Assembly: GCA_028292485.1 (NCBI GenBank)
Contig: JAQGMG010000053.1
Location: forward strand, 1-64,000
Origin: Rhodocyclales bacterium
Lineage (GTDB): Bacteria; Pseudomonadota; Gammaproteobacteria; Burkholderiales; Rhodocyclaceae
Reading direction: 5' to 3'
DNA: 64,000 bases
In this document: positions 1 to 10,097 of the stretch, piece after piece
Layout: each line of letters begins with the position of its first letter
How positions within the stretch are numbered: the stretch's first letter is position 1
Translations under genes and position numbers: made by a program
The notes under the pieces: model-generated
Told to the model about the DNA's origin: nothing
Database searches by the model: none
What the model saw: the letters and a program-made list of their open reading frames with translations, nothing else

Positions 1-129
1 AGATGGCCGCTATCGGAGCGGCCATGCGCAAGCTCGCTCATCTTTGCTTTGGCGTCGTGCATTCCGGCAAGCCCTATAGCCCCACTTTCGCTATAAAAAA
101 ATCTTGAGCTTGGAGACGGTATCTACGGA

Positions 130-1047
130 TCACGCCGGAAAATTGGTATGCCAATGTTGTGCAATGTCGACGCGGCGGCACACCCACACGCGTTCGTGTG
201 ATTCGATGTGATCGAGCAACTTCTGTAGCGCCTTGAAGCGCCCGGGGCGGCCGAGCAGGCGGCAGTGCATGCCTATGCTCAGCATCTTCGGCGCTTCATC
301 ACCTTCGGCGTAAAGCACGTCGAAGGCGTCGCGCATATAGGTGAAGAAGTCCTCACCCTGGCTGAAACCCTGTGGCAGGGAAAATCGCATGTCATTAGTG
401 TCCAGCGTATACGGCACGATGAGCTGCTGCACGTTGCTGCCATCGCTCTTCTGCACCGGCATCCAGAACGGCAGGTCATCGCCGTAGTAGTCGCTGTCGT
501 AAAGGAAGCCGCCGTAGTCGGCGACCAGTCGCCGGGTGTTCGGGCTGTCGCGGCCGGTGTACCAGCCAAGTGCGCGCTCGCCGGTGAGCTGTTCGATGAT
601 ATCCATGCCGATGCGCATGTGCTCGCGCTCGGTGGCTTCGTCCATGTTCTGATAGTGAATCCAGCGCCAGCCATGGCAGGCGATCTCGTGCCCCAGTTCC
701 TTGAATGCGGCCGTGAGTTCGGGGTGACGTTCGAGGGCCATCGACACACCAAAAACGGTCAGCGGCAAACCGCGCTTCTCGAACTCGCGCAGGATGCGCC
801 ACACGCCGACGCGTGAGCCGTACTCGTAGATCGACTCCATCGACAAATGCCGGTCCGGGTAACTGGCCGGGTTGAACAGCTCGGAGAGGAACTGCTCCGA
901 GCCACCATCGCCATGCAGCACAGAGTTCTCGCTGCCTTCCTCATAGTTGAGTACGAACTGCACGGCAATACGTGCATTGCCGGGCCAGTTGGCGTGGGGT
1001 GGATTGCGGCCGTAGCCGACGAGATCACGAGGGTAGTGATTTGGCAT
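130..1047 (-). CDS. puuE: Allantoinase, PuuE type (polysaccharide-deacetylase fold)
   Basis: Protein from MPNHYPRDLVGYGRNPPHANWPGNARIAVQFVLNYEEGSENSVLHGD; ORF extends to 1137 but the extra N-terminus is translated palindromic repeat, so the start is placed at 1047. Confidence 0.9.
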   Translation of the reverse strand: MPNHYPRDLVGYGRNPPHANWPGNARIAVQFVLNYEEGSENSVLHGDGGSEQFLSELFNPASYPDRHLSMESIYEYGSRVGVWRILREFEKRGLPLTVFGVSMALERHPELTAAFKELGHEIACHGWRWIHYQNMDEATEREHMRIGMDIIEQLTGERALGWYTGRDSPNTRRLVADYGGFLYDSDYYGDDLPFWMPVQKSDGSNVQQLIVPYTLDTNDMRFSLPQGFSQGEDFFTYMRDAFDVLYAEGDEAPKMLSIGMHCRLLGRPGRFKALQKLLDHIESHERVWVCRRVDIAQHWHTNFPA

Positions 1048-1058
1048 TCTGTCTCTAT

Positions 1059-1147
1059 GTAGGTTGGGGTGAGCGCCAGCGATGCCCAACGTTTTCAGTA
1101 TTCGTACACCTGAGTGTTGGGCATCGCTGGCGCTCACCCCAACCTAC
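1059..1147. repeat. Perfect 32-bp inverted repeat, arms 1059-1090 and 1116-1147, 25-nt loop
   Basis: gtaggttggggtgagcgccagcgatgcccaac / gttgggcatcgctggcgctcaccccaacctac read directly. Confidence 0.95.
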
Positions 1148-1170
1148 CCGACTGCCGGAAAATAAAACCT

Positions 1171-1258
1171 CGTCATTCCCGCGAAAGCGGGAATCCACTC
1201 CATCGCACAAGGTAAGTTCATGGCATGGAAGTGGATTCCCGCTTTCGCGGGAATGACG
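1171..1258. repeat. 88-bp palindromic element, copy A (CGTCATTCCCGCGAAAGCGGGAATCCAC arms)
   Basis: Perfect 28-bp inverted arms 1171-1198 and 1231-1258; resembles dRS3/REP-like ATTCCC..GGGAAT repeats. Confidence 0.92.
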
Positions 1259-1267
1259 GAACGACTA

Positions 1268-2455
1268 CTACTTTGCCCCCGCCAGATACCACGCCCCGAC
1301 CTTGGCGCGTTCTTCATCCGTCATCTTCGTCATGTTGGCGAGCGGCATGTTTTTCAGCTGCACCGATCTTTCGTAAATGCGCTGCGCATATTGCTTGACG
1401 CGTTCCGGCGTGTCCAGCTTCACGCCAGCCTGGGCCACAGGCAGGATCGTCGTGTGGTCGGCGTGGCAGGCGGTACAACGCGCCTGCACGATGGCTGTGA
1501 TCTCAGGCAATGTTGGTGTGGCCTGCGCGGCGTCGGCCTCGACGTGCTTCGGCGCGATCCACACCAGCACGGCGAAGATGATGGCCAGGCCCGCAATCGG
1601 AAATCTCCAGCGCACGATGCCGACGTGGCGCAGATTGAAGAAATGCCGGATCAATACCGAGCCGAGCATGATCAGCACCAGCACCAGCCATGCGTGTGAA
1701 TGCGTATAGGTGCTGGCGTAGTGGTTGCTGATCATCGCGAAGATGACAGGCAGCGTCAGATAGTTGTTGTGATAGCTGCGTTGCTTGGCCTTCTTGCCGA
1801 GCGCGGGGTCCGGTACCTCGCCGCGCTTCATGGCAGCAATCTGCTTGCGCTGGTTCGGCAGGATGATGAAGAACACATTGCCGCTCATCGTGGTCGCGAT
1901 CATCGCGCCCACGTGGATGAAAGCTGCGCGGCCCGCCAGGAGATGGCACAGCACGTAAGCAACCACGGTGACCCAGACGACGTAGACGATGGCGAAGACG
2001 AGCTGGCTGCGCTCGATCAACAGCTTTGCCAGCGTGTCGTACACGATCCAGCCCACGATCAGCGTGGTGAGACCGGTCCCGATGGCGTCAGTGGGCGAGA
2101 GCGCCATGACGTTCGGGTCGATCATGTAGGTGGACGCCTGGAAGTAATACAACACCGAGATCAGCAGGAAGCCGGTGATCCAGGTGGAGAAGGAGGGCCA
2201 ATAAAAGAGGTGCAGGTCGTCCGGCAGGTGCTTCGGTGCGCCTGAATACTTCTGCGGGTTATAGAAACCGCCGCCGTGCATGGCCCACAGTTCACCGCCG
2301 ACGCCGTCTTCGATCAGTTTGGGATCGGTAGGCGGTTTGAGACTATTGTCGAGCCAGACAAAGTAGAAGGATGCGCCAATCCAGGCGATGGCGACGATGA
2401 CGTGGAGCCAGCGCAACAACATGCTTGCGGCATCGATGAGATAGGAAACTTCCAA
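1268..2455 (-). CDS. puuD: Membrane-anchored urate oxidase/hydroxylase with C-terminal cytochrome c (CTACH), PuuD type
   Basis: MLLRWLHVIVAIAWIGASFYF..., CTACHADHTT heme motif; TTG start at 2455 preceded by aaaggggag; upstream part of the ORF is translated repeat B. Confidence 0.88.
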   Translation of the reverse strand: MEVSYLIDAASMLLRWLHVIVAIAWIGASFYFVWLDNSLKPPTDPKLIEDGVGGELWAMHGGGFYNPQKYSGAPKHLPDDLHLFYWPSFSTWITGFLLISVLYYFQASTYMIDPNVMALSPTDAIGTGLTTLIVGWIVYDTLAKLLIERSQLVFAIVYVVWVTVVAYVLCHLLAGRAAFIHVGAMIATTMSGNVFFIILPNQRKQIAAMKRGEVPDPALGKKAKQRSYHNNYLTLPVIFAMISNHYASTYTHSHAWLVLVLIMLGSVLIRHFFNLRHVGIVRWRFPIAGLAIIFAVLVWIAPKHVEADAAQATPTLPEITAIVQARCTACHADHTTILPVAQAGVKLDTPERVKQYAQRIYERSVQLKNMPLANMTKMTDEERAKVGAWYLAGAK

Positions 2456-2497
2456 TTTGCAACTCCCCTTTGGGATGGGTCCGCTTTGATCTTCTTG

Positions 2498-2585
2498 CGT
2501 CATTCCCGGGAAAGCGGGAGCCCACTTTGGCCTGACCAATTTACCTCGTGCAGCGAGGTGGATTCCCGCTTTCGCGGGAATGACG
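2498..2585. repeat. 88-bp palindromic element, copy B
   Basis: Arms cgtcattcccgggaaagcgggagcccac (2498-2525) and gtggattcccgctttcgcgggaatgacg (2558-2585). Confidence 0.92.
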
Positions 2586-2595
2586 AAATGGGGGT

Positions 2596-2943
2596 TTAAC
2601 TCCCTCTATACGTGCTGTACGCCCACGGCGAAACCAGCAGGGGTACGTGGTAGTGCGTCGTGGCGTCAGCGATGCCGAACTCCAGTGTGACCACATCGAG
2701 AAATGGTGGCTCTGGCAGCTCGACTCCGCGGGTCCGGAAATACGCCGCTACTTCAAAGCGCAGGGCATAGGCGCCTGTTGCAAGTGCATCGCCTTGCAAC
2801 AGCGGCGCGTCATAACGCCCGTCAGCATTCGTTACGCCACTTACCAGCGGTGCGTCCTCGCCGACACGAAACAGCGCGAAGCCCATCCCGGCGGCGGGGC
2901 AGCCATGTGCCGTGTCGAGTACGTGGGTAGTGAGTCGTCCCAT
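2596..2943 (-). CDS. uraH: 5-hydroxyisourate hydrolase (transthyretin-like)
   Basis: [20 protein letters not shown]...ending [19 protein letters not shown], canonical C-terminal YRGS. Confidence 0.95.
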   Translation of the reverse strand: MGRLTTHVLDTAHGCPAAGMGFALFRVGEDAPLVSGVTNADGRYDAPLLQGDALATGAYALRFEVAAYFRTRGVELPEPPFLDVVTLEFGIADATTHYHVPLLVSPWAYSTYRGS

Positions 2944-3046
2944 ATCTTGTCGATTCTCTGTCTGTCTGACTGGATTATAGGGAGCTTCGTGGCGGCGCCG
3001 ATGAATAGAGCCTATCTGCTGGAAACCATATCCGGTTTTGGCTGCG

Positions 3047-3778
3047 TTATGAGGTTTTTTGCAGGGCCAGTACAAGCGCCGGCGAGATGCCGCTATATGC
3101 CACGCCATCAGGCCCCGCTGCTTCGATTTGATCAGGCTGGGCCGCTTGCAAAGCACGCGCTGCGGCGCTGACGCTGTCGATCACTGGCATACCCAGTTGT
3201 GCGGCCAGAATGTCGCCGATGCCGGCCAGTGCCGCACCGCCCAGGATGATGACGTCGGGATGAAAGACTCGCGAAGTCTCCTCGCAGGCGTGCCGCAGAA
3301 GCGCGATTGCCGCTTCGCGGTCGGCGGCGAGTTCTGCGCCCGACTCTGCAAGGATGCCGATGTGCACCAGCTGCGATGCGAGGCCCGCTGCCTGCGCGCG
3401 GCGTTGCAGGATGGGTGCCCAGCGTGGTCCGCCCGTCACGATGGCAAAGCGGCCGTAGCGTGCGGCTTCAAGCATTGCCGCTTCGGCCAGGCCGATCACG
3501 GGTATGTTTGCGATTTCGCGGACGGCTTCGAGACCGGGGTCGCCGAAGCAGCCGATGAGCACCGCATCAGGCGCGTCGCCTTGCGCCTGGGCAAAGCTGT
3601 CGAGCGTCGCATGTGTGGCAACGGCATATGCCGTTTCGGAAGCGATGTATTGCGCACCGAAGCTTGCCGTCACGCCTTGCAGTTGCCAGTCTGAGCCCAG
3701 CATGCCGCCCACATGCGCGATCAGCATCGCTGTGACCGAATCGGAGGTGTTGGGATTGAGGATCAGCGCGCGTGGCAT
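3047..3778 (-). CDS. Asp/Glu/hydantoin racemase family; allantoin racemase by context
   Basis: [19 protein letters not shown]..., IGCFGDPGL and ILGGAALAG motifs; in the ureide gene cluster. Confidence 0.85.
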   Translation of the reverse strand: MPRALILNPNTSDSVTAMLIAHVGGMLGSDWQLQGVTASFGAQYIASETAYAVATHATLDSFAQAQGDAPDAVLIGCFGDPGLEAVREIANIPVIGLAEAAMLEAARYGRFAIVTGGPRWAPILQRRAQAAGLASQLVHIGILAESGAELAADREAAIALLRHACEETSRVFHPDVIILGGAALAGIGDILAAQLGMPVIDSVSAAARALQAAQPDQIEAAGPDGVAYSGISPALVLALQKTS

Positions 3779-3783
3779 GCCGA

Positions 3784-4491
3784 TTATCCCATCGAGAAAA
3801 TGTCTTCGATATCTCCGCTGTCCGTTTCGTCCGGGACGAATCGAATGGCGCGTTCGAGTTGTGTGAGGTGCCGCTTCATGAGGCGCTTTGCGCTTGGTGT
3901 GTCGCCCGTCATCATGGCGTCGAGCAGGGCGCGATGATCGTCGCAACCGCAGCCCGCGCCATGCGTCTGCACATTGTCGTAAGTCATCAGGATCAACGAA
4001 GTACGCGAGACGAGTTCGCGCAGCATTTTCTCCAGCGTGCGGTTGGCCGCGCGTTCGGCGATCAGCAGGTGAAAGTCGCCAGACAGCCGGATCACCACGC
4101 GCCGCTTGTCATGCCGCCGGGCTGTTTCTTCTTCGGCAATGAGGCGCGACAAGGCCGTGAAGTCGCGCGTCTGGGCCACGGTCATGAAGGCTTCAACAAC
4201 GGTCGGTTCGATCAGCAGGCGCGCGCCGAAAACTTCATGCGCTTCCTCGGGCGTCGGGCAGGCAATCGACGCACCGCGGTTTGGCGTGAGTACGACAAGT
4301 TGCTCGGAGGCCAGCCGCACCAGTACCTGGCGGATGCGGGTGCGCGACACGCCGAAAGCACGCCCGAGTTTTTCCTCGACCAGTTTGGTGCCAGGGGCGA
4401 GGCGATGATCGAGTACCGCGTCGACAATGCGCTCATAGATGTCACCGTCGGTCATTGACTCTGCCATGGGTTCGGTCACCGATCTGATCAA
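3784..4491 (-). CDS. GntR family regulator with FCD domain
   Basis: DGDIYERIVDAVLDHRLAPGTKLVEEKLGRAFGVSRTRIRQVLVRLASEQLV wHTH. Confidence 0.92.
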   Translation of the reverse strand: MIRSVTEPMAESMTDGDIYERIVDAVLDHRLAPGTKLVEEKLGRAFGVSRTRIRQVLVRLASEQLVVLTPNRGASIACPTPEEAHEVFGARLLIEPTVVEAFMTVAQTRDFTALSRLIAEEETARRHDKRRVVIRLSGDFHLLIAERAANRTLEKMLRELVSRTSLILMTYDNVQTHGAGCGCDDHRALLDAMMTGDTPSAKRLMKRHLTQLERAIRFVPDETDSGDIEDIFSMG

Positions 4492-4524
4492 CTCGCGGCG
4501 GCGGCCATGCTCATGCCGATACGC

Positions 4525-5412
4525 TCATTGCCTGCTGCTCTTGCCGCGTGCGCGGCGGCGGCTGAGTGCCATGACGCCAATGGTAATGCCCACGACGATG
4601 AAGGAGATGACGGTGGTCAGGGTGCCGAGCGCGTAGATGACAGGCGTGGTGACAGTCGTGGTGAGCCCCTGCAATTCGAGGGGCAAGGTGTTGAGGTCGC
4701 CGATCGCTTGAGAGGAGCGCGCGATCTCGTCCCACGACAGTGTGAAACCGAACATGCCGACGCCGACCACAGACGGAGCGATCAGGGGCAGCACCACATG
4801 GCGAAAGCTTTGCCAGGGGGTGGCACCGAGATCCAGCGCGGCTTCTTCGTAGGCAGAGTTGAATCGGTTGAACACGGCAAACATGACCAGTAGTCCGAAG
4901 GGCAGCGTCCACGTCAATTGGGCGCCGAGTGCCGAAGTATATAGCCCCATCGTGGTGGTGAATGAATCAGTCATGCCATCCCAGCCCGCCCAGACAAACA
5001 GCGCCTTGAGGGCCGTATCGAGCAGGCGGAACGAAAGACCGACCCCCAGCGAGACGATGATGGAAGGCATGATGAGACTGGCTACTACGATGTAGAACAG
5101 CACGTTGCCGCCGCGCAGCGCCTTGCGGAAGGCCAGACTGGCGCTGACCGAAAGCGCCACAGTCAAACTGGTGACGACGAGACCGAGCTTGAGCGAGCGC
5201 ACGAAGGCCGAGCCGATATCGACGACACCGATGCCTTCCATGAGCTTGTGAAACCAGTGCAGCGAGGTGCCGCGCATCGGAAACGTCAGCCCACCCTCAG
5301 GCCCCTGGAAGCTCAGAACGAAGATGGTGATGGTCGGCCCGTAGAGAAACAGCAGGAACAGACCGAAGAACGCGGCAAGAGCGTAGAAGCCGAAGGACCT
5401 ATTTTCGTGCAT
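4525..5412 (-). CDS. ABC transporter permease (PotC-like)
   Basis: EEAALDLGATPWQSFRHVVLPLIAPSV EAA loop, multiple TM segments. Confidence 0.9.
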   Translation of the reverse strand: MHENRSFGFYALAAFFGLFLLFLYGPTITIFVLSFQGPEGGLTFPMRGTSLHWFHKLMEGIGVVDIGSAFVRSLKLGLVVTSLTVALSVSASLAFRKALRGGNVLFYIVVASLIMPSIIVSLGVGLSFRLLDTALKALFVWAGWDGMTDSFTTTMGLYTSALGAQLTWTLPFGLLVMFAVFNRFNSAYEEAALDLGATPWQSFRHVVLPLIAPSVVGVGMFGFTLSWDEIARSSQAIGDLNTLPLELQGLTTTVTTPVIYALGTLTTVISFIVVGITIGVMALSRRRARGKSSRQ

Positions 5413-5467
5413 GGCTCAGCCTCTCTCGCTGTAGTGACTATCTACGCAAAGACCACCGCGCGTTGCA

Positions 5468-5524
5468 GTCCCCTCTCCATGAGGGAGAGGGTGGCCCGTC
5501 AGGGCCCGGAGAGGGGGAAAGCGT
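5468..5524. repeat. Dispersed repeat (ctctcc...gtggcccgtcagggcccggagaggggg), copy 1
   Basis: Shares gtggcccgtcagggcc-ggagagggg-aaagcgt with 11222-11284. Confidence 0.8.
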
Positions 5525-5542
5525 CCGATCAAGCCGACCATC

Positions 5543-6454
5543 TCACAACTCCTTCCTGATATCGACCATGCGCGTCAATGCCCAGATGATCATCAGCACC
5601 ACCGCAAGCAGGATGACGGCATTGGCTGCCGCCAGCGGGAACTGCAGGTAGCTGGTCTGCACCTGGATGATCTTGCCCACCGAGGCGATCTGCTGGCCGC
5701 CCATGACGCCGATGGTGACGAAGTCGCCCATGACGATGGTGATGACAAAAATGGAGCCAATGATGATGCCGGTGCGCGACAAGGGCACGATGACGTTCCA
5801 CAGTGTCTGCCACGGCGTCGCGCCCGCATCGAGCGCCGCTTCGAGCAATGCCCGGTCGATGCGCATCATCGAATTGAAGATCGGCACGATCATGAAGATC
5901 GTGAACAGGTGAACGAAGGCCAACACTACCGAAAACGAGGAGAAGAGCAGCCACTCCTGTGGCTGGGAAACCAGACGCAGACCGATCAGCATGTCATTGA
6001 TGAGACCATTGCGCCCCAGCAATGGCACCCATGAAATCATGCGGATGACATTGGACGTCCAGAACGGAATCGTACACAGCAGGAACAGTACCGTCTGCAT
6101 GCCGACCGTCTTGACGTGAAAGGCCAGGAAGTAGGCGACCGTGAAACCGATCACCAGCGTGAAGATCCAGGCGAGGAAGCAGAACTTCAGCGTCGAATAG
6201 TAGGTCTTGAGCGTGACGCAAAGATCGCTTGCGTTGCTGCAGCCGTCAAATATGGCGATGTAGTTCTTCGGCGTGAAAGCCGGGATCAGCTCGTACTCGC
6301 TGGCATCCCAGAAACTGACCGCGAGGATCAGCACCAGCGGTACGATGAAGAACAACAGAAACACCAGCCCCAACGGCGCGGCCTGCAGCCATGCAGCGGG
6401 ACCCGTACGCCGTGCTGCGGACACCGGCCGGGCCGTTGAAGTGGTGGCGCTCAT
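5543..6454 (-). CDS. ABC transporter permease (PotB-like)
   Basis: EAALDAGATPWQTLWNVIVPLSRTGI EAA loop, multiple TM segments. Confidence 0.9.
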   Translation of the reverse strand: MSATTSTARPVSAARRTGPAAWLQAAPLGLVFLLFFIVPLVLILAVSFWDASEYELIPAFTPKNYIAIFDGCSNASDLCVTLKTYYSTLKFCFLAWIFTLVIGFTVAYFLAFHVKTVGMQTVLFLLCTIPFWTSNVIRMISWVPLLGRNGLINDMLIGLRLVSQPQEWLLFSSFSVVLAFVHLFTIFMIVPIFNSMMRIDRALLEAALDAGATPWQTLWNVIVPLSRTGIIIGSIFVITIVMGDFVTIGVMGGQQIASVGKIIQVQTSYLQFPLAAANAVILLAVVLMIIWALTRMVDIRKEL

Positions 6455-6456
6455 GA

Positions 6457-7488
6457 TCAGAACACGTACTGGAAGCCGACGCCAAACACGCGCTGGTTCT
6501 GTCCGGCACGGCCGTCACCGTAAAAGTGCTCCGTTCCGGCGCCGTCGTTCTTCAGGTAAAGAACATTGGCATAGACGCTGACCGAGTCGTCTATCGCATA
6601 TACACCGCGAATACGGTAGAACTTGGTGTCATTCGGGCTCTTCTTCTTGTTGCGCGACACGTAGTCGAACGACATAACCAACGGCGCCGTTACCTTCCAG
6701 TCGACGCCAACGTCAAAAACGGTGGCGTTGGAAGGCATGCTTGGATAGTGAGCAACCGCGACGCCGATACGTGGCGTGATCGGGCCGATTGCGTAGCTCA
6801 CGCCGCCGGTAGTGAGACGGTCGGTCCTGTTGCCAGCTGCATCCTTGCCCGCGTGATAGCTCAGCGCCGTCTTGAACGGCCCTGTGCCGTAGCTCATGAC
6901 TACTTCACTGACATTGCCGCCGTCGTTACTGGCTGCCGCTTCACCGGCGCCGAACATGACACCCGCCTGGAACCCGCCAAAGTTGGGCGTGTAATACTTG
7001 ATGGAATTGTTGAACAGATTGCTGACGTCGCCGAAGTCGCTGAATCTGAAGACCGCGTAGCCTCCAAAGACGAAGAAATTACCCATGGTGTCGTCGTTCA
7101 GGTTCCATTGACGCCCGACCTTGACATCACCGAACTTGCCGTTGAAACCGACCCAGGAGCCACGGTTGAACAGCTGACCGGCACTCGTTCCACCTGTGTC
7201 AGGCGCCAGGCCCGCTTCGAGTCCGAAGTTGATCTTGAGATCCTCCTTGATCGTGTGCGAGCCTTTGAAGCCCAGGCGTGACGAGGTCTGAGCGCCATTG
7301 TCGATGTAGTACTTGCCGTACGACTTGCCAGTGCCGGCGTTGTACACATCGCTTGCGCTGATGGCGTCCATGCTGATGACGCCGTAAATGGTCGTATCCA
7401 TTTGTGGAAGTGCTGCCTGGGCCGCGAAGGTAGTAAGGCCGGATGCGAGGGCGCAGGTGGTGGCCAGCGCAAGTGTTTTGATACGCAT
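6457..7488 (-). CDS. Gram-negative general porin
   Basis: Signal peptide MRIKTLALATTCALASGLTTFAAQA, TTIYGVISMDAI start, C-terminal GVGFQYVF. Confidence 0.92.
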   Translation of the reverse strand: MRIKTLALATTCALASGLTTFAAQAALPQMDTTIYGVISMDAISASDVYNAGTGKSYGKYYIDNGAQTSSRLGFKGSHTIKEDLKINFGLEAGLAPDTGGTSAGQLFNRGSWVGFNGKFGDVKVGRQWNLNDDTMGNFFVFGGYAVFRFSDFGDVSNLFNNSIKYYTPNFGGFQAGVMFGAGEAAASNDGGNVSEVVMSYGTGPFKTALSYHAGKDAAGNRTDRLTTGGVSYAIGPITPRIGVAVAHYPSMPSNATVFDVGVDWKVTAPLVMSFDYVSRNKKKSPNDTKFYRIRGVYAIDDSVSVYANVLYLKNDGAGTEHFYGDGRAGQNQRVFGVGFQYVF

Positions 7489-7647
7489 GAAAAACTCTCC
7501 CTAGATAAAAGTGATTTGAGGCCCGCTGCGCGGCCGATTGAACGGCCGTTGCCCCGTGCTCAAGGATGGGTACGCTCTGTGGCGCACTTCATTGTCATAA
7601 ACAGGAAAGACGGCGCTGATCACGCTTTCACGTGAACGCATGTGTGA

Positions 7648-8946
7648 TCAGGCCGCTACGAATTCATTCCACTTCTTGACCATGTATTCGTTTTCATCCA
7701 TCACCGCGTTCCAGCAGGCGATGCCACCCATGCGTTGCTCGTATGAGCCGCCGTCGCGCTTCTCACCCATCTTGGCCAGCAGGTCACCACCGGGGGACTT
7801 GATGTCCTTGGAAGCGGCTTTGCCTTCCATCCAGTACTCCCACTCGTAGGTTTCCATCTTTGCCTTGGCCGTTTCGAGCACGGCCGAGTAGTAGCCCTGG
7901 CGATTGAGATAGGCGCCAGCCCAGCCATCGAGGAACCAGTTGATGAATTCGTACACACCGTCAGCCTTCTTGCCGTTGAGAGTCTTTGGCACGCCAAAGC
8001 CTGCCGCCCAGGCGCGATAACCCTCCTTGAGCGGCTGGAAGGTGCAGGGGATGCCCTTGGTGCGCACGGCCGTGACAGCGGGAGACCACATCGACTGGAT
8101 GACCACTTCGCCGGAGGCCATCAGATTCACGGACTCGTTGAAGTCCTTCCACAGCGCGCGGAACTGACCGGCCTTCTTTGCCTCGATGAGGGTCTTGATG
8201 GTCAGGTCAATTTCCTTCTTGGTCATGTTTCCCTTGTCGGGATACTTGTAGAGACCCATGGCTTCGACGACCATCGCCGCATCCATGATGCCGATGGAGG
8301 GGATGTTCAGAATGGCGGTCTTGCCCTTGAATTCCGGGTTGAGCAGTTCTTTCCAGGATTCGATCGGGCGCTTGATCAGATCGGGGCGGATGCCCAGCGT
8401 GTCGGCGTTGTAGACCGTCGGGATAAGCGTCATGAACTGCGTGGGCGTGGCCGAGAATTTCTTCGAGTTCTGCCCTTCGAGGAACATCACTTTCTTCGGT
8501 GCGGTGCCCTGATCGCCGACCTTCTTGCCGCCGACTTCACCCTTGGTGAACAGCGAGGTGATCTTGTCGGCATTCTTGATGCGTTTGACATCGATGCCGA
8601 GCAGGTTGCCTGTCGGGATGATCTTCTTGAGCGAGAAGTATTCGGTGTCGATAAGGTCGAAGGAGTTCGGCGCGGTGACTGCGCGCTTGGTCACTTCGTC
8701 CGTCGTGACGGGGATGTACTGAATCTCGATGCCGGTATCGGCCTTGAATTTATCGGCGATCGCCTTGTCCTGATTCACCGCTGTGCCGAGGTAGCGCAGC
8801 GTGAATTTGTCGGCCGCCTTGATGTAGGGGAAGCCTGTGATCGCTACGGCAGCCACGCCTGCCTTGAGCAGGGTGCGCCGTGTCGTACTGGACGCCTCTT
8901 CGCTGGTGGACGGGGCTACAGGCTGCGCTTCCTGTTCATGTTCACT
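7648..8946 (-). CDS. ABC transporter substrate-binding protein (PotD-like), Tat-type signal
   Basis: SSTTRRTLLKAGVAAVAITGFPYIKAADKFTLRYLG...; spermidine/putrescine-binding-like fold. Confidence 0.88.
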   Translation of the reverse strand, partial: SEHEQEAQPVAPSTSEEASSTTRRTLLKAGVAAVAITGFPYIKAADKFTLRYLGTAVNQDKAIADKFKADTGIEIQYIPVTTDEVTKRAVTAPNSFDLIDTEYFSLKKIIPTGNLLGIDVKRIKNADKITSLFTKGEVGGKKVGDQGTAPKKVMFLEGQNSKKFSATPTQFMTLIPTVYNADTLGIRPDLIKRPIESWKELLNPEFKGKTAILNIPSIGIMDAAMVVEAMGLYKYPDKGNMTKKEIDLTIKTLIEAKKAGQFRALWKDFNESVNLMASGEVVIQSMWSPAVTAVRTKGIPCTFQPLKEGYRAWAAGFGVPKTLNGKKADGVYEFINWFLDGWAGAYLNRQGYYSAVLETAKAKMETYEWEYWMEGKAASKDIKSPGGDLLAKMGEKRDGGSYEQRMGGIACWNAVMDENEYMVKKWNEFVAA

Positions 8947-9086
8947 CATGCTGATTTCTCCATACATCGTTGAATGGAGGCAGGCCGCACTTCGTTGTAC
9001 GACATGCCGTAATAAAACTATTGTTCACCTCATTGCGGCGCAGCTCACTGCGCTGAATGACGTATAGCCGAGCGTAAAAATTGCCC

Positions 9087-10097
9087 TTAGGCTGAAAGCC
9101 GATGGGCATCTGCCGCGCGCCAGCTCACCTGCACTGCAGTCCCGACTTCGAATGGGGCGTTAAAGAACTCGGCCTCCTGCAACATCACCGACAAGTCATC
9201 GCTTGCAGTTAGGTCCCCCTCCGCGCCGAGCGACACCAGTACGTAGCTGCCCTGGTATTCGATGGCTTGCACGGTAGCGTTCAGCGCGTCGGACGACCGG
9301 CCCGGCGTGCGCAGGAGCTGCATGCGGTCAGAGCGCACTGCAATCGTCTGGTCGTTGTGTTTGAGAACGTTATGGCCACCCATGAAACGCGCCACAAATT
9401 CGGTGGCGGGTGCGTTGAACAGCGCGTGTGGCGTAGCGACCTGTTCGATGCGTCCGTTGTTCATGACCACGACCTGATCGGCGAGCGCCATGGCCTCTTC
9501 CTGCGAATGCGTGACATGCACGAAGGTAAAGCCAAGTTCGAGTTGCCAGCGCTTGAGCTCGGCACGCATGCGGATGCGCAGGAACGGATCGAGCGCAGAC
9601 AGCGGTTCATCGAGCAGCAGCACGCTCGGTTCGGTAATCAGTGCGCGCGCCAGCGCGACGCGTTGTTGCTGGCCACCGGAAAGCTCCGCAGGTTTGCGTT
9701 GCGCATAGCCGCCCATCGCGACGCGCTCGAGCAGATCCTGCGCGCGTTTGAGCCGCTCGGCCTTCGCGACGCCGCGCATCTTCAGACTGAAGGCGACGTT
9801 CTCCTGCGCGGTGAGATGCGGGAACAGTGCGTAGCTCTGAAACATCATCGCCGTGCCGCGCTCCGCGGCAGGTAGTACGGTGATGTTGCGACTGCCCAGC
9901 AGGATGTCGCCATCACTGGCATCTTCATGGCCGGCAATCATTCGCAGCGTGGATGTCTTGCCGCAGCCGGAAGGGCCGAGCAAGCAACAGTAGCTGCCTG
10001 AGGGAATGCGCAGATCGATGGCATCGACTGCCGTGGTATTGCCGTAGCGCTTGGTGAGCTTGATGAGCTCGAGCTCCGATTGGCGTGATGGCTGCAT
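9087..10097 (-). CDS. ABC transporter ATP-binding protein (PotA-like)
   Basis: Walker A GPSGCGKTST, signature LSGGQQQRVALARAL, Walker B LLLDEPLSALD. Confidence 0.95.
   Translation of the reverse strand: MQPSRQSELELIKLTKRYGNTTAVDAIDLRIPSGSYCCLLGPSGCGKTSTLRMIAGHEDASDGDILLGSRNITVLPAAERGTAMMFQSYALFPHLTAQENVAFSLKMRGVAKAERLKRAQDLLERVAMGGYAQRKPAELSGGQQQRVALARALITEPSVLLLDEPLSALDPFLRIRMRAELKRWQLELGFTFVHVTHSQEEAMALADQVVVMNNGRIEQVATPHALFNAPATEFVARFMGGHNVLKHNDQTIAVRSDRMQLLRTPGRSSDALNATVQAIEYQGSYVLVSLGAEGDLTASDDLSVMLQEAEFFNAPFEVGTAVQVSWRAADAHRLSA

Noticed and set aside
1059-1137. N-terminal extension of the puuE ORF (MSASDAQHSGVRILKTLGIAGAHPNLHRDR)
   Set aside because: It is translation of the 32-bp inverted repeat; MPNHYPRD at 1047 fits the family start.
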